A stretch of 64,000 nucleotides of DNA from Anniella stebbinsi (GCA_029215795.1 JARDYH010000002.1:47414001-47478000); one strand, 5' to 3'; numbered from the stretch's first letter, positions 35,249-45,478 are shown. Numbers and translations: made by a program. Notes: generated by a model from the letters alone, not told the origin.

Positions 35249-35558
35249 TAGGCTGACCAGATAAAATCCAGGTCAGGGCTCCTGTAACTTTAACAGTTGT
35301 AGAGAAAAGGGAATTTCAGCCAGTGTCATTTGTATGCAATTAGTTCCTGGTGATATTCCTTCTTCATCACAGCAGTTAAAGGTGCAGGCACTATACTAGA
35401 GTGACCATATACAAAAGAAGGCAGGGCCCCTGCAACTTTAACTGTTGTGATGAAGAGGGAATTTCAGCAGGAACTAAATGACACTGGCTGAAATTCCCTT
35501 TTCTCAACAACTGTTAAAGTTACAGGAGCCCTGACCTGGATTTTATCTGGTCACCCTA
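35249..35558. mobile_element. MITE of the TAGGNTGACC family in a Dong copy
   Basis: The ends TAGGCTGACCAGATAAAATC and GGATTTTATCTGGTCACCCTA are flanked by a perfect AAACAGAT on both sides (35241-35248 and 35559-35566). The Dong copy at 13.7 kb has one such site and no insert (CATGCTAAACAGGTAAAATC). Confidence 0.93.
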
Positions 35559-35950
35559 AAACAGATAAAATCACTGAGAGAATTCTTCCACACTAAAAAC
35601 ACCCCATTCATAAATCCATAGTAAAAGCAAGTAAAAATTACATCCCACTCAACCTAGCACTACAACATGAAGACCAAACACAACCACTCACACTCACAAA
35701 GAAAAAAGAAAAAAGAAAAATGGGCACAAAAAGCACTCCATAGGAAGCACTACAACATAATACAGAACCCACAAATAAACAAAGAATAATCATACAAATG
35801 GCTCAGGAAGGGTGAGCTATTTCCAGAAACAGAAGGATTCCTAATAGTTATGCAGGATCAAATTATAGCCACCAAGAACTACCAAAAATGCATCATAAAA
35901 CATAACAGTGTAAAAACAGACCTATGCAGAAAACACTATCAATTCCAAGA

Positions 35951-36096
35951 GCTTATCTACACTATTGCTTTAAAACAGTTTTAAACGGTTTAAAACGGTT
36001 TATAACAATAGTGACAACTTTTGGGGCCCAGGACACACTCCATATACAGTTTTCAAAACATTTTCAAAGTGTTGTATACTGCTAGGTGTAGATAGC
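35951..36096. mobile_element. MITE of the GATCTACA family in a Dong copy
   Basis: The ends GCTTATCTACAC and GTGTAGATAGC are flanked by a perfect 8-bp duplication TTCCAAGA (35943-35950 and 36097-36104). The copy at 34.1 kb has the empty site ATTCCAAGAAACAATAGACC. This is the best proof in the window that this MITE family makes 8-bp duplications. Confidence 0.93.
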
Positions 36097-36714
36097 TTCC
36101 AAGAAACAATAAACCATATAACAGGAGGATTCCAAATTCTGGCAGGAATGGACTATACAGATACAATACCGCTGCAAAAATAATTCACTAACAACCGGCC
36201 ATCAAATTCAACCTTATCAAACAACCTACACCATACTATACATACTCGCCAAAAACAATCTTGGAAAATGCAGAACACGAAATATACTGGGACATAACAA
36301 TTCATACCAACACAACAATACCCTGCAACCGACCAGACATAACGATCATAGACAAAAAAAGAAAAACATACATACATCATTGACATAGCAATACCGAATG
36401 ACAAAAATGTTGTTGAAAAGAGGAAAAGAGAGAGAAATATATACCACTGGCCATGGAAGTCAAAGAACTATGGCAACAGGAAAAGGTCACATTATTTCGT
36501 TAGTCACATCAGTCACTGGCATCACATCAAAAAATTATACAGAAAACCTTCAGAAAATGGGCCTACCAGAATACATCCACACCAACATCCAGAAAGCAGT
36601 CATACTTAAAACATGCTCAATTGTCAGGAAATTCCTGAATCTGTAAAAGACAGCGTGACTGGGCAAAGCCCGTCATGTCCATCTAGAAAAACTGCCACGA
36701 GCGAGGAGAATTAA

Positions 36715-36760
<46 letters not shown>

Positions 36761-36761
36761 T

Positions 36762-37182
36762 ACAAGGGACCTTTTATCCTTAAGACCAACGTATCCTTTA
36801 TTGAAGCAGGAAAAAAATTCTAATCATTTTAACTATTTCTTGTTACAAAAAGAGGCATGATGCTAGGTTAGTGTTATCAAAGTGACAAGTGCTTTAACCA
36901 CTATCAATCCTATCCCTGATTATACACGAAACAGAACCTGCAATAAATTTTGGGGATACCAGCTCCTGATCTGAAGCAAGGACCAGTTACTTTAATGGTT
37001 TTAGGCCACCAAGGAGGGCTGAAAAGTGGGTAGATGTAGCATGAATAATGTGGCACAGGGCCTGTTAAGTAGCACAGTAATTGCAGATCAGAAACTGGCA
37101 ATCCAAGCTAGGGATGAGTCCATTTGGAAGCATTTTGTGTATGTGTCACCATTGTTTTTGCTTTATTCTGCAATTATGGAAC
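36762..37182. other. Unrecognised non-coding sequence
   Basis: No gene or repeat recognised. Confidence 0.4.
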
Positions 37183-37320
37183 ATAATAGCTTAAGAACAT
37201 AATAACAGCCCTGTTGGATCCAACCAATGGCCCATTCAGTCCAGCATCTTCCCCCCCCCCCTCTAGTGGCCAACCAGATGCCTCTGGGAAGACCACAAGC
37301 CAGACAGGAAGGCAATAAAC
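37183..37320 (+). repeat. Dispersed repeat with the ACATAA...GTTGGATCC head
   Basis: TTAAGAACATAATAACAGCC, CTGTTGGATCCAACCAATGG, CAGTCCAGCATC and GTGGCCAACCAGATGCCTCT follow the order of 10186-10395. A C-run breaks the middle. Confidence 0.6.
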
Positions 37321-37329
37321 CCCTCACTG

Positions 37330-37735
37330 TTTTTCTCCAGAGGGAAAGTTTATGCTCTTTTATTCTTCCCCTATTTTAATGCCCTCACACCTCCATTCAC
37401 ATCTCTGGAAAACATTCTTATGATACTTCATCCCCAATGAGGCCTGCCTGATGCCAACATGGACATGTTTTCAGTGCCAGGTCAAGACATTGCTCTACAA
37501 CCAAGCATTTGGAGGCATATAATGGGGTTTTTTTACGCATCAGTTGTTTTGATTTTAATCCATACTGATGTTTTAGTTGTTTTATTATGTTTGGAATTTT
37601 TATGGTAATCGTTTTTTAGGTATTTTATATTTGGTATGTGTTAATAATTCTATTGTAAGTTGATTTGAGTCTTTTTTTAAGAGAAAAGCAACTAAGAAAT
37701 TCTAATTGTTATTATTGTTGTTGATGATGATGATG
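37330..37735 (+). mobile_element. LINE 3' UTR-like tail and (GATGAT)n
   Basis: Poly-T-rich, 3' UTR-like sequence with TTGATTTGAGTCTTTTTTTA and GAAAAGCAACTAAGAAATTC resembles an L2/CR1 end, and ATT/GTT/GAT trinucleotide runs follow. Weak call. Confidence 0.4.
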
Positions 37736-37739
37736 TTGT

Positions 37740-38113
37740 CTTTAGCCTAGCAAAAGTGGATTCCACTTGCGAAGTGTAGGGTGTAAATAAAGAGATGAGA
37801 CAAGAAAATTGGGTATAAAATGGGCCACTTTTATTCGAGATCTACAAAAGGGGTAAAACCTAAGCGGGCATCCCCACTCTTGGCCTCTTCAGGCCAAATC
37901 TTAGGATTGGGCGAACCATTCTCTGACCTCAAGGTGGCAGCAATTGTTCGCCACCCTGTGGTTTCCCCCTTATGGAGTTGGGAGGCCTTCCGTTGTCCCC
38001 ACTCCCGTGCCGCGGGACTCCGAGTGTGTGAGTAGAGTTGGCCTCAAAGGTAAACCTTATTCCCATGATTTGGTGCTGCAGGACTCCCAGATGTGGGCCT
38101 CAGGTATTACCCC
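37740..38113 (-). other. Ngaro 3' region
   Basis: The stretch lies after the hydrolase stop on the minus strand. It holds a CGAATAAAAGTGG polyadenylation-like motif near 37830-37842. The split direct repeats of the family should lie here; I could not define them. Confidence 0.5.
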
Positions 38114-38935
38114 TCACCTCAATGGTTCCTGAGAATGTTCGCCAATTGAAAAAGTCCCTAAGGATGCCACTTGATTAGTCACGCCCCCCCACCTGGCCTC
38201 TATCACATCTCTTAAACCCTTCTGCAGATCTGCCAAGAACAAGTCATTACCACAGTCCAACAGATGGACACCATCCGGTCGGTACAGCTCCCTCCTAGAA
38301 CGCACAATGTCAGGATGTTTTATACTGACATCCCCATATTTGGATAGCTCCTTGAAAATTTCAGAGTTCACCTTTCTCCGAGCATGCTCCAACGCTAGAG
38401 GGTGGCTACCCTCTCTCCAGGCGAGCCTGGGCAACAAGCAGGACCACATGATGAGCACGCCGGGCCAACGCTGCCGAATAACACAAAAATCGGCCATAGC
38501 TTGTAAGATTAGGGCCTTGCCTCTAAGCAAGCCCAAGTCGTTACCCCCCAGATGAACCATCAGAATTTGCGGGAGGGAATGACTCGCACACTGATGAAAT
38601 AAAGTGGGAAGAAGACGTTCCCACCACATGCCGTGTCTGCCCAACCACAGAATGGAAGCGTGGTGACTGAGGCCCAGCTGCGATCCAAAGCTGGAGCAGG
38701 ATGCTCGCTGGCCAGCCCAAAAGACCATACTGTGTCCACAGATGGTCACGCTCACAGAGGTCTGCCTTCTCCAGGAATCTATAATCAAACATGGGTATGT
38801 CAGAACAAGCATAAGCTGACTACTTCTTCGGTAATTTCCTAATGTATGTCTTGAATGCGGATGACTGCCATCTCCCAACCGCTTGAATCTGAATGGGGGA
38901 GAAATCGGCGCTGGCCGCAGTAGAAGCGGCGCCAA
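38114..38935 (-). CDS. Ngaro SGNH-hydrolase-like protein, open frame
   Basis: The frame is 273 codons and overlaps the end of the recombinase by 116 bases in another frame, so the true start may be further in; the conserved part begins about residue 60. SGNH (GDSL-type esterase) blocks are visible: block I as ICGHSMVFWAG, with Ser in a GHS rather than GDS context; block III as HLGGNDLG (Gly-x-Asn-Asp); and block V as RPDGVHLLDCGND, with the Asp-x-x-His pair. Such hydrolases cut ester bonds. Their role in Ngaro elements is not settled. This frame has no stop although the RT and recombinase next to it do. It could be a chance survivor or a young copy. Confidence 0.85.
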   Translation of the reverse strand: MAPLLLRPAPISPPFRFKRLGDGSHPHSRHTLGNYRRSSQLMLVLTYPCLIIDSWRRQTSVSVTICGHSMVFWAGQRASCSSFGSQLGLSHHASILWLGRHGMWWERLLPTLFHQCASHSLPQILMVHLGGNDLGLLRGKALILQAMADFCVIRQRWPGVLIMWSCLLPRLAWREGSHPLALEHARRKVNSEIFKELSKYGDVSIKHPDIVRSRRELYRPDGVHLLDCGNDLFLADLQKGLRDVIEARWGGVTNQVASLGTFSIGEHSQEPLR

Positions 38936-39804
38936 TTCGAAATGAATGCATCTTGAACTTATCTACCGGGACACCCAACTGCCCCAATGCTCGTTTCATT
39001 ACCGACCAGAACTGGTATTTGGTCAATGGTGACCTGTCTAGATGACGGAATAACATTCCAGCTTCGTTTCCCCTGTTTCCGAGAAATGTGCGCAACGCAT
39101 GTACTGGACAAAGTTCCTCTAGTGGTGCAGGAAAAATATTAATATTAACTCCTTTTCCCCTTTGATCTGTTTTTGACTACCGTAACCTAATGGTAACCCC
39201 TGAGCCTGAAAAACTTATATCCCTGTACTGGATTGCTCTGTCTGTTGTGTCATTTTTTGATGCTGCCAGTAATTCCGAAATCCGGAAGGCTCCAAAGAAT
39301 GCCGTCAGAGCAGCCGCATGAAAAAGCAAAGCCTCATAGGGGGAATCACATAACCTAAACCAAGACGTTCATAATCCTATCAAAATGTCAGGAGAGAGTG
39401 GGATCCTAGCATCCGGTGCCCTCGGTAGCATTCTAGACCAGCCTTTGATGGCACGCTTAACTCTCTCATCTGTGGTAGAATCCGCGACGCCGTGGATTTT
39501 AGCCAAAAATGACAAAGCGGCTAGTTTACCCCCTATAGTACGTGCGGCTAACCCCCTCCTATGCAGCATTGCACAAGATATGGTCAACCAGAATTGGCCA
39601 CAGATCCCGCAGATTATGTGTGTTAAGAAAATCCTGAAACTGCCTCCCTGTTGTGATATAGGCCGTCCTGGTGCTAGGCACCACAGACTGCCACATGGCC
39701 TGCTCTATGTCGGCCCTCCAATTTTCCAGAGCGTTGTGGGCATCGCTTCTGGCAGTGGCCGAGCCCAAGGAGCCAGTTCTCGGAACCTCTGGACCTGATG
39801 ACAC
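38820..39804 (-). pseudogene. Ngaro tyrosine recombinase, broken
   Basis: The start overlaps the RNase H end in another frame. The first part (39804 to about 39560) is a core-binding domain (STRTAYITTGRQFQDFLNTH). A frameshift near 39570-39587 moves the reading to the frame of 39369-39587 (RTIGGKLAALSFLAKIHG). The catalytic domain then shows GAFRISELLAAS with the first Arg near 39283, HSFRIGAAS (His-x-x-Arg), GRW and the presumed nucleophile Tyr in KTYIRKL near the end. In-frame stops interrupt it (several between 39300 and 39370 and a TAG near 39180). In the family this enzyme inserts a circular DNA by strand exchange. All catalytic residues are visible, but the reading frame is not continuous. 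Confidence 0.87.
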
Positions 39805-41549
39805 GATAAAGCGTCGGCAATGTCATTCTTAATGCCAGGCACATGCCGTGCCTTGAACCAAATGTTGTGGGTTAAACACTGTAAAGTAAATGCCCTAACA
39901 AGCACCATTACCCTTGGACTGCGGGATGACAGCGTGTTAATCACGTGCATGGTGGCTTGGTTGTCGCACCAAACATGGACTACTGAATTCGCCATTTCCG
40001 CTGCCCAAATGTGAGTTGCCACAAGGATCGGAAAAAAATCTGAAAATGTCAGATCCTTGCACATGCCGTTACGCAGCCATTCCGGAGGCCATCTCTCGGA
40101 ACACCAGCGGTTGTGCCAAATTACTCCGAATCCCAAAGTGCCAGAAGCATCCAAATGGACCTGCATTTCTGCCTTGAGAAGTAGGTCATGCCGCCAGAAG
40201 GACACGCCATTATAGGTATGCAAAAAGGTCACCCACATGTTCAGGTCTTGCCGCATCTGGCTCGATACTCGAACCCGATGGTGTGGTGAGTGAAGGCCCT
40301 GCATGGCCTAGCACAAGCACCAGATGAAAGCTCGCCCCGGCGCGACGACACGGCAGGCAAAATTTAAATGCCCAACAATCTCCTGTAACTGGAGCAGTGT
40401 CACTTTATGTAAGCCAATTAAGACCTGGAGTTTGCTGAGGAGTGTCTGTAACTTGTCTAGCGGCAAGCATTGCGCCACGGAATCCAGCTCAATTCCGAGG
40501 TATCGGATGGTCGTCGCAGGGCCTTCTGTCTTTTCGTGTGCAAGTGGGACCCCTAATTCATCGGCCAGTCCCTGAAACTGATGCATCAGGAAGTGGCATT
40601 GATTAAAGTCCGCTGGACCAATGAGGAAAAAATCATCCAAGTAGTGAGTCACGTCATTGAGTCTGGTCCTGTCCCGTAAGGCTCATTCCAAGAATGAACT
40701 GAACCTCTCGAACATTGCACACGAGATAGAGCATCCCATGGGCAGTGCCCTATCGATGTAAAATTGTTCCTGAAAACAAAAGCCTAACAAATTGAAGTCC
40801 CTGGGGTTGATAGGCAGAATGCGAAACGCAGATTTTATGTCACATTTGCCCATCAAGGCCCCCGCTCCATTCTTGCACACTAAATTTACAGCCAAGTTGA
40901 ATGAAGCGTATCTCACCGAGCACAAATGCTCAGGGATCGTGTCGTTTACTGATGCACCCTTGGGGAATGACAGGTTATGAATCAGCCTGTACTCCCCCAG
41001 TGCCTTCTTGGGGACTATGCCCAAAGGGGACACCCGGAGGTTAGGAATAGGGGGTTTGTCGAAGGGTCCCAAAACCCTCCCCGATCTCACCTCTTTATCA
41101 ATTTTTTCCCGCACCACAGATTCCATCGAATGAATGGATTTCTGATTCATTGCTATGGAACCAAACCACGGACCTTGATAAGGAATCACGAAACCCTTCG
41201 TGAAACCAACATCCAAGTACACTGCGTCTTCCTTAAGGGGATAACGCACCAATAGTCGCCTAAGGGGTTCAATTTTGACTGGGCTGGGACCCTTTGGGAG
41301 GCGGCTGTTGTCCCCCAGCGCCTCCGGGTTTCTTAAAGTTGGATCCCCTTCTGAAATTGCCCCTTCCTCTTCTATTTGATGGGCAATTAGGTGCGGGGTG
41401 CAGTCCTCCGCAGACAAGGCATTTGTGCCTGTATCTGCAGGGTGATCGGATACAGAAGCCATGGGAGCTGAATTCCCAACAGGGTGGGCGGGGTTGAACC
41501 CCCCGCCCTGCCGACCCACTAGAAGTGGTGGCGGGTTGAGGCTTTTCAA
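39705..41549 (-). pseudogene. Ngaro reverse transcriptase and RNase H, two in-frame stops
   Basis: One frame is read in three parts. The first (41549-40683) overlaps the gag frame by 281 bases and holds SPLGIVPKK, YRLIHNLSFP, GKCDIKSAFRILPI (first catalytic Asp) and LPMGCSISCAMFE. An in-frame TGA near 40684 stands where a Trp codon would fit. The second part (40652-40308) has HYLDDFFLIG with the Asp pair and YLGIELDS. A TAG near 40305 follows. The third (40304-39705) is RNase H: HLDASGTLGFGV, HIWAAEMAN, WCDNQATMHVIN and GIKNDIADALS, giving the Asp/Glu/Asp/Asp set. Reading order and motifs are those of DIRS/Ngaro pol. The overlap suggests frameshifting or reinitiation from gag. Confidence 0.9.
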
Positions 41550-42909
41550 GTAAGTGACCGCTGTTGGCCCGATCTCCCAAGCCCGATTTGGCTGGGGTCA
41601 TAAACTGAAACCATAACTCTTTGGCGTCCCATTGCAAGTTGTGGTCAAATGCCGCCCTCTGACGAAAAGACTGGTCATAAGCCAGCCAGGCCCCGCCCTC
41701 ATACTCCCTATATGCCCGATAAATCATATCGAGGTATTTTGTGAGTATATGGCCTTTAGAGGGAAAACGCTGCTGAACAATGCCCATATAGATCAGGAAA
41801 CCCGGTAGCCAATTCGCCCAGGTTTTGGCGACCCATTTTTGCCTAAGCTTCTCCGCTTCCCACTCCGCAGCTCTATCCTTATCTACATTCTCCGGTTCCC
41901 TGAACAACAAAGAAAATATATCTATGTATTCCCCTTTCAAGATCTTCTCCCTCGTGGCCGGCAGAAGGTGATAGCCTAAAGGAGCAGATGTGCTCCCTGT
42001 GGGGATGGCGGCCCTTTCAGCTCCTGCCATCGGATCCTTGTTACCAAAGATCAATGGCGCGGGGGAACCTTGCCAAACCTCAGCACATGCCACTATGACA
42101 GCTGGCCCCTGGGAGGCTGAAGCCTCCATGGTTGGCGTGCCAGGCACCTTGTTTGTTGGACCAGGCTGTGTCTGCAGAGATGGTCTAGGTGGATCAATCC
42201 CTGTCCCACTAGCGTCACTTACCAAATGGCTGCTAGGCACCTCTACCGATTGCTGATTGGATAGGGCCGTGTCACTATTACCCACGACAGTGCTGCCCTG
42301 CGCCACTCGGCTGCCTCTGGAAGGAGAAGGTAGTGGAGCGACCGCATGTGCAGAACTCGGTATGGAAGTACCCAGATGTGGTGTTGAGAACGCCATCCCA
42401 GGAAGCCATGGGTACCATCCCCAAGGCGGGAAGGCACTCATAGACTGCCCCGGCGAAAGTGTGGTGCTAGACAACTGCTCACCTTGTCCCTGGGATGGAA
42501 TACTCGGGACTGCCAATGGAGGAAGCACAGAAGGTCGTGCTTGATGTTCCGCCGAAGCCTGCGTATCCTCTAGCATCTCAGGTGATTGAGCCCGCCTCTC
42601 CGAAGACTGACTGGGGGACGCTTCAATAGCATCTAGTCTGCTGAAAACAGAAGACAAAAGGTTGTCCCACTTTTGCTTCCTAGTCTGTCGTTTCTCCAAA
42701 GCCGGTGACTCCTTTCGGGCCAAGTGATGCATGCCAGAGGGAATGCCCCGCCCTTCCTCTATAGCTTGCAGTCTAGCTAAAATTGCTGCCATGTCCGTGC
42801 TAATCTCCTTTTCGGATGATGAATCACTACGCACACTAAGCCGCTTTGCCGGGGGCCACACGGCTTTGCCTTTTCCTTTCTTTCCCCCTAAACCCTTCTT
42901 TGGTGGCAT
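41269..42909 (-). CDS. Ngaro gag-like protein with CCCH finger, open frame
   Basis: The 546-codon frame starts at the first Met of the transcript-like region (MPPKKGLGGKKGKGKAVWPP), with a basic N terminus. The middle is Pro/Ser-rich and of low order. A folded-looking part at about residues 330-440 has PLGYHLLPATREKILKGEYI and KWVAKTWANWLPGFLIYMGI. Near the C terminus lies CWEFSSHGFCIRSPCRYRH, a CX8CX4CX3H finger, followed at once by CLVCGGLHPAPNC, a knuckle-like CX2CX3HX4C. Then comes an Arg/Gly tail. In this family the protein should coat the RNA. No stop breaks it. The pol frame begins inside its last 281 bases in another frame. Confidence 0.85.
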   Translation of the reverse strand: MPPKKGLGGKKGKGKAVWPPAKRLSVRSDSSSEKEISTDMAAILARLQAIEEGRGIPSGMHHLARKESPALEKRQTRKQKWDNLLSSVFSRLDAIEASPSQSSERRAQSPEMLEDTQASAEHQARPSVLPPLAVPSIPSQGQGEQLSSTTLSPGQSMSAFPPWGWYPWLPGMAFSTPHLGTSIPSSAHAVAPLPSPSRGSRVAQGSTVVGNSDTALSNQQSVEVPSSHLVSDASGTGIDPPRPSLQTQPGPTNKVPGTPTMEASASQGPAVIVACAEVWQGSPAPLIFGNKDPMAGAERAAIPTGSTSAPLGYHLLPATREKILKGEYIDIFSLLFREPENVDKDRAAEWEAEKLRQKWVAKTWANWLPGFLIYMGIVQQRFPSKGHILTKYLDMIYRAYREYEGGAWLAYDQSFRQRAAFDHNLQWDAKELWFQFMTPAKSGLGDRANSGHLLEKPQPATTSSGSAGRGVQPRPPCWEFSSHGFCIRSPCRYRHKCLVCGGLHPAPNCPSNRRGRGNFRRGSNFKKPGGAGGQQPPPKGSQPSQN

Positions 42910-44330
42910 CTTGCTAGCTCCAATACCCTAAAGCTGAACTCAATCCCAGTCCTACACTTCAGCCGTTATCGCGGCAGTCGCCGCTGCACCAAAGAGCCTA
43001 GAAGCGATAATCAGGGCCAACCTAGTATGCAAAAGAACCAAGCCGATCTGGTCTCCTGTAACTGGAAATAGCGCCACCCAGTACTTAGTTGAGGAAATCC
43101 CCTTATCTGAAAAAAGCTGAAAAGATGCGCCCTCGAGCCAGCAGCCCTAAATAATTATCCACTGCACCGGTTCCCCTTCTCAGCCAGTAGGAGGCACCCC
43201 CTGTAACCGAACTCCTCGGGCCTCTGCTGAAATAAGGCAAGGGAGGGGCAGTCGCACTGGGCCTTTACTTGGCACCACGTCCCCTGAGTCCCAACGAAAG
43301 GCAGCCACCCTCGTAGGTACAGCAGGGCACCGTGTGGTAAGCACATGGCGCACACCCCTTACTGAGCCCCAGGAAAAGCCACTATAAGATCCTGCGCCGG
43401 CCGGCACACGAGTGAAGCCGGGCATGATGCGCGCCCCCTTGCTCACCTTCGTGGAGACCAGCCAGTCCACCCCCTAGGCCAAAGGCCCACGGCCAACAGC
43501 CAGGAACTGAAGCCGGGCTGAAAGCTCAATAGGCGCAAGGCACCCGCCGCTATTTCCCAGCGGGGGGGGGGGGAAGCAGCAACCGCAAGGCGCCATCAGG
43601 ACTGAGCCGCAAGGCCTGCATCAGCCGACGCAGGAGCAGCCCCACCCCCTCTTCCAGCGTGCACCAAACCCTTCAGGCCCCAGCCTGTCCTCCCGCCTCC
43701 GTAAGCCCAGCAAAAACCCAGGCGGCCGTCTCCCTGGGAGCGGCATGCCTCTGCCTATCCTTTGATGGGGGGGCCGGCCAGCCCTCACCTCAAACCTGGG
43801 GGGCAAAGCCCCGAAGATTCCCGCCGCCGTTGACGAGCCCCAGTGCCTAGAGCCGCTTAAAGGAGAGCCTGCTCTGTCCCCAGAGAAGAATCCCCCTGCT
43901 CCCACAGCTGCCACCGCTCTACAACCCAGGCGGCCAACTATCGGGGATCGGCGCGTCCGCGTCTATCCCTCGTTGGGGGGGGCAGTCGGCCCGCCCCTCA
44001 AACCTGGGGGCAGAAACACCCCCAAAAAGTCGTCTGCCGACGGCGAGTCCTGGGTCCCATGTGTCATTGCCTCCGCCTGCTCTTCTTCGCCGCCGGTAAG
44101 GCTGAAAAGGCACCCGTCGCCGTGCACTCCGTCCGCCGAGCACCCTGCCACTGGAGACGAGCCACGCAGGAACGAAGAGGGCGGAAAGGCCCGTTAGACG
44201 GCTATTTAATCCGTACAGACCTTACTCCACCCCGTGGCACCATTCAGTTGCTCCAATCTGGAGCCTCCACATCGCCTCTTACCCCCCCGCCCCGCAAATG
44301 TCATCTCCCACCCGATTGGGGCTAGGGAAT
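42910..44330 (-). other. Ngaro 5' region with a 208-bp tandem repeat
   Basis: GC- and CpG-rich sequence upstream of gag. Two copies of a unit begin with ACCCAGGCGGCC at about 43716 and 43924 and share CCTCAAACCTGGGGG and GACGGCGAGTCC-like phrases. It may hold the promoter. Short frames here have no family match. Confidence 0.65.
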
Positions 44331-45478
44331 TTCACTTCAGCTCTCAGATACATAGCACTCATCTTATATCTGTGTTAGTTACAACAAATAGATTCTTACT
44401 ATATAAGACAATGAGGTCTTTCAAGTAAGGTTGTGCCCTTTTTCTTGGCTGGGGTCCTGTGCCTTTCACAACTGCATGGCAACCATGTGTTCAGCAAGTA
44501 CTGCCTTTCCCAATATAGCAATGCAGTGGTGAGACAATGTCAGCTGTTTTACTTTTGCCGATCAGTTAATTGTTAAGCATAGAAACCTTGCTGATAAAAA
44601 GGCGACAACTACCTTCAAATCACTCTGACTCTCCACTTTTGTTTCTTGATGATCAAGTCACAAAGATTGACTACAATGTCATTAGAATATGGCTTGCAGG
44701 CCATAGATTTATTTAGTTAGAATCCAAAACCATTTTAAGTTCAGATGAAATGATACACATATTTTTTTTTAAAAAAGCAAAGTAGAATAGGTAACTAAAA
44801 TAACTCACCAAAAGGGGAAGTTTGAAATATCTGTTTAGCCCTCCTTCCTGAGAAGATATTGTCTGTGCAGCTTCAATTTATCTGATGTTACATTTGGCAG
44901 ATGATATTATAAATTGACTGGGGGTTCTGTTTCAAGGTTACAAATTAAAGGTACATACAGCTGACAAGAACATTTGGTAAAAAATAGAGAGGCAGGTTGA
45001 TGGAGAAGGTTACCTTTTTAATTCCAGATGTTTAGAAACCACGCATTAGATAATTCAAGCTGTCAGCTACTTATAGCAAATAAACACATTTTTCTGATCA
45101 TTCAAATCATATTGACCTACAGAAGGCTCTTGAAGTTTCATTGGAATGAGTAGCAGAGATAAGAACACAGTCGTTAATTGCATGTTTAAAGGGAGACAAA
45201 CACATTCACTGTATCAGTTCTGCAAAACACTTCTCTGATTTTATCTCTCCAAAACAAAACCTGATGTAACTTGTCTACTTAAATGTCTATCATCTTAGCT
45301 TATTTAAACTCAATGGCAATGGTGGTCCAATCACTATCTTGGTGAAGTATTGATACGGGATGATAGTAGAACAGCTGACATAAACCATGTTCACTCAGCG
45401 TGGAAGAAAATAGAACTGGTATATGTAATGACTGCCTGGTAGAGTAAAAACACTAAGGGTGGGATCTAATTAACTCAG
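44331..45478. other. Unrecognised, apparently single-copy sequence
   Basis: Composition returns to AT-rich after the GC-rich end of the Ngaro element. No gene or repeat recognised. Confidence 0.45.

Larger units (their letters stand above)
34748..36761 (+). mobile_element. Dong/R4-type LINE fragment with (TAA)n tail, two nested MITEs
   Basis: It begins directly after the TAA tail of the previous copy. The first part encodes the end of the RT region: EFGIGKCKMLHIERGKWKE, NETYKYQGFQQ, KLNSKNFFKAINTYTIPILT and KEGGRGLLDINTMHAKQI. A MITE interrupts it at 35249-35558 and a second at 35951-36096. The endonuclease-like region and the C-terminal end ...AVILKTCSIVRKFLNL (stop at 36644) follow, then the 3' UTR and about 16 AAT units (36714-36761). 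Many stops and frameshifts; the catalytic RT core is missing. Confidence 0.85.
37740..44330 (-). mobile_element. Ngaro-type tyrosine-recombinase retrotransposon, minus strand
   Basis: In minus-strand order the element holds a GC-rich 5' region with a tandem repeat, a gag-like frame, an overlapping RT/RNase H frame, a tyrosine recombinase and an SGNH-hydrolase frame. DIRS/Ngaro elements use a tyrosine recombinase instead of an integrase and make no target duplication; the added SGNH hydrolase is a known trait of vertebrate Ngaro-type elements. The 3' part holds an AATAAA signal near 37838 on the minus strand. Split direct repeats (A1-B1-A2-B2) are expected at the ends, but I could not find them by eye, so both borders are estimates drawn from composition. 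The RT and recombinase frames are broken, so the copy is dead. Confidence 0.85.

Noticed and set aside
34703..36761. Regular trinucleotide arrays that could suggest a CRISPR-like array
   Set aside because: They are simple (TAA)n tails of LINEs; no spacers and no cas genes are present in this eukaryotic window.
43621..44151. Short Gly/Arg-rich frames upstream of the Ngaro gag
   Set aside because: They follow the CpG-rich tandem repeat and have no partner in the known Ngaro layout; not enough to call an extra gene.
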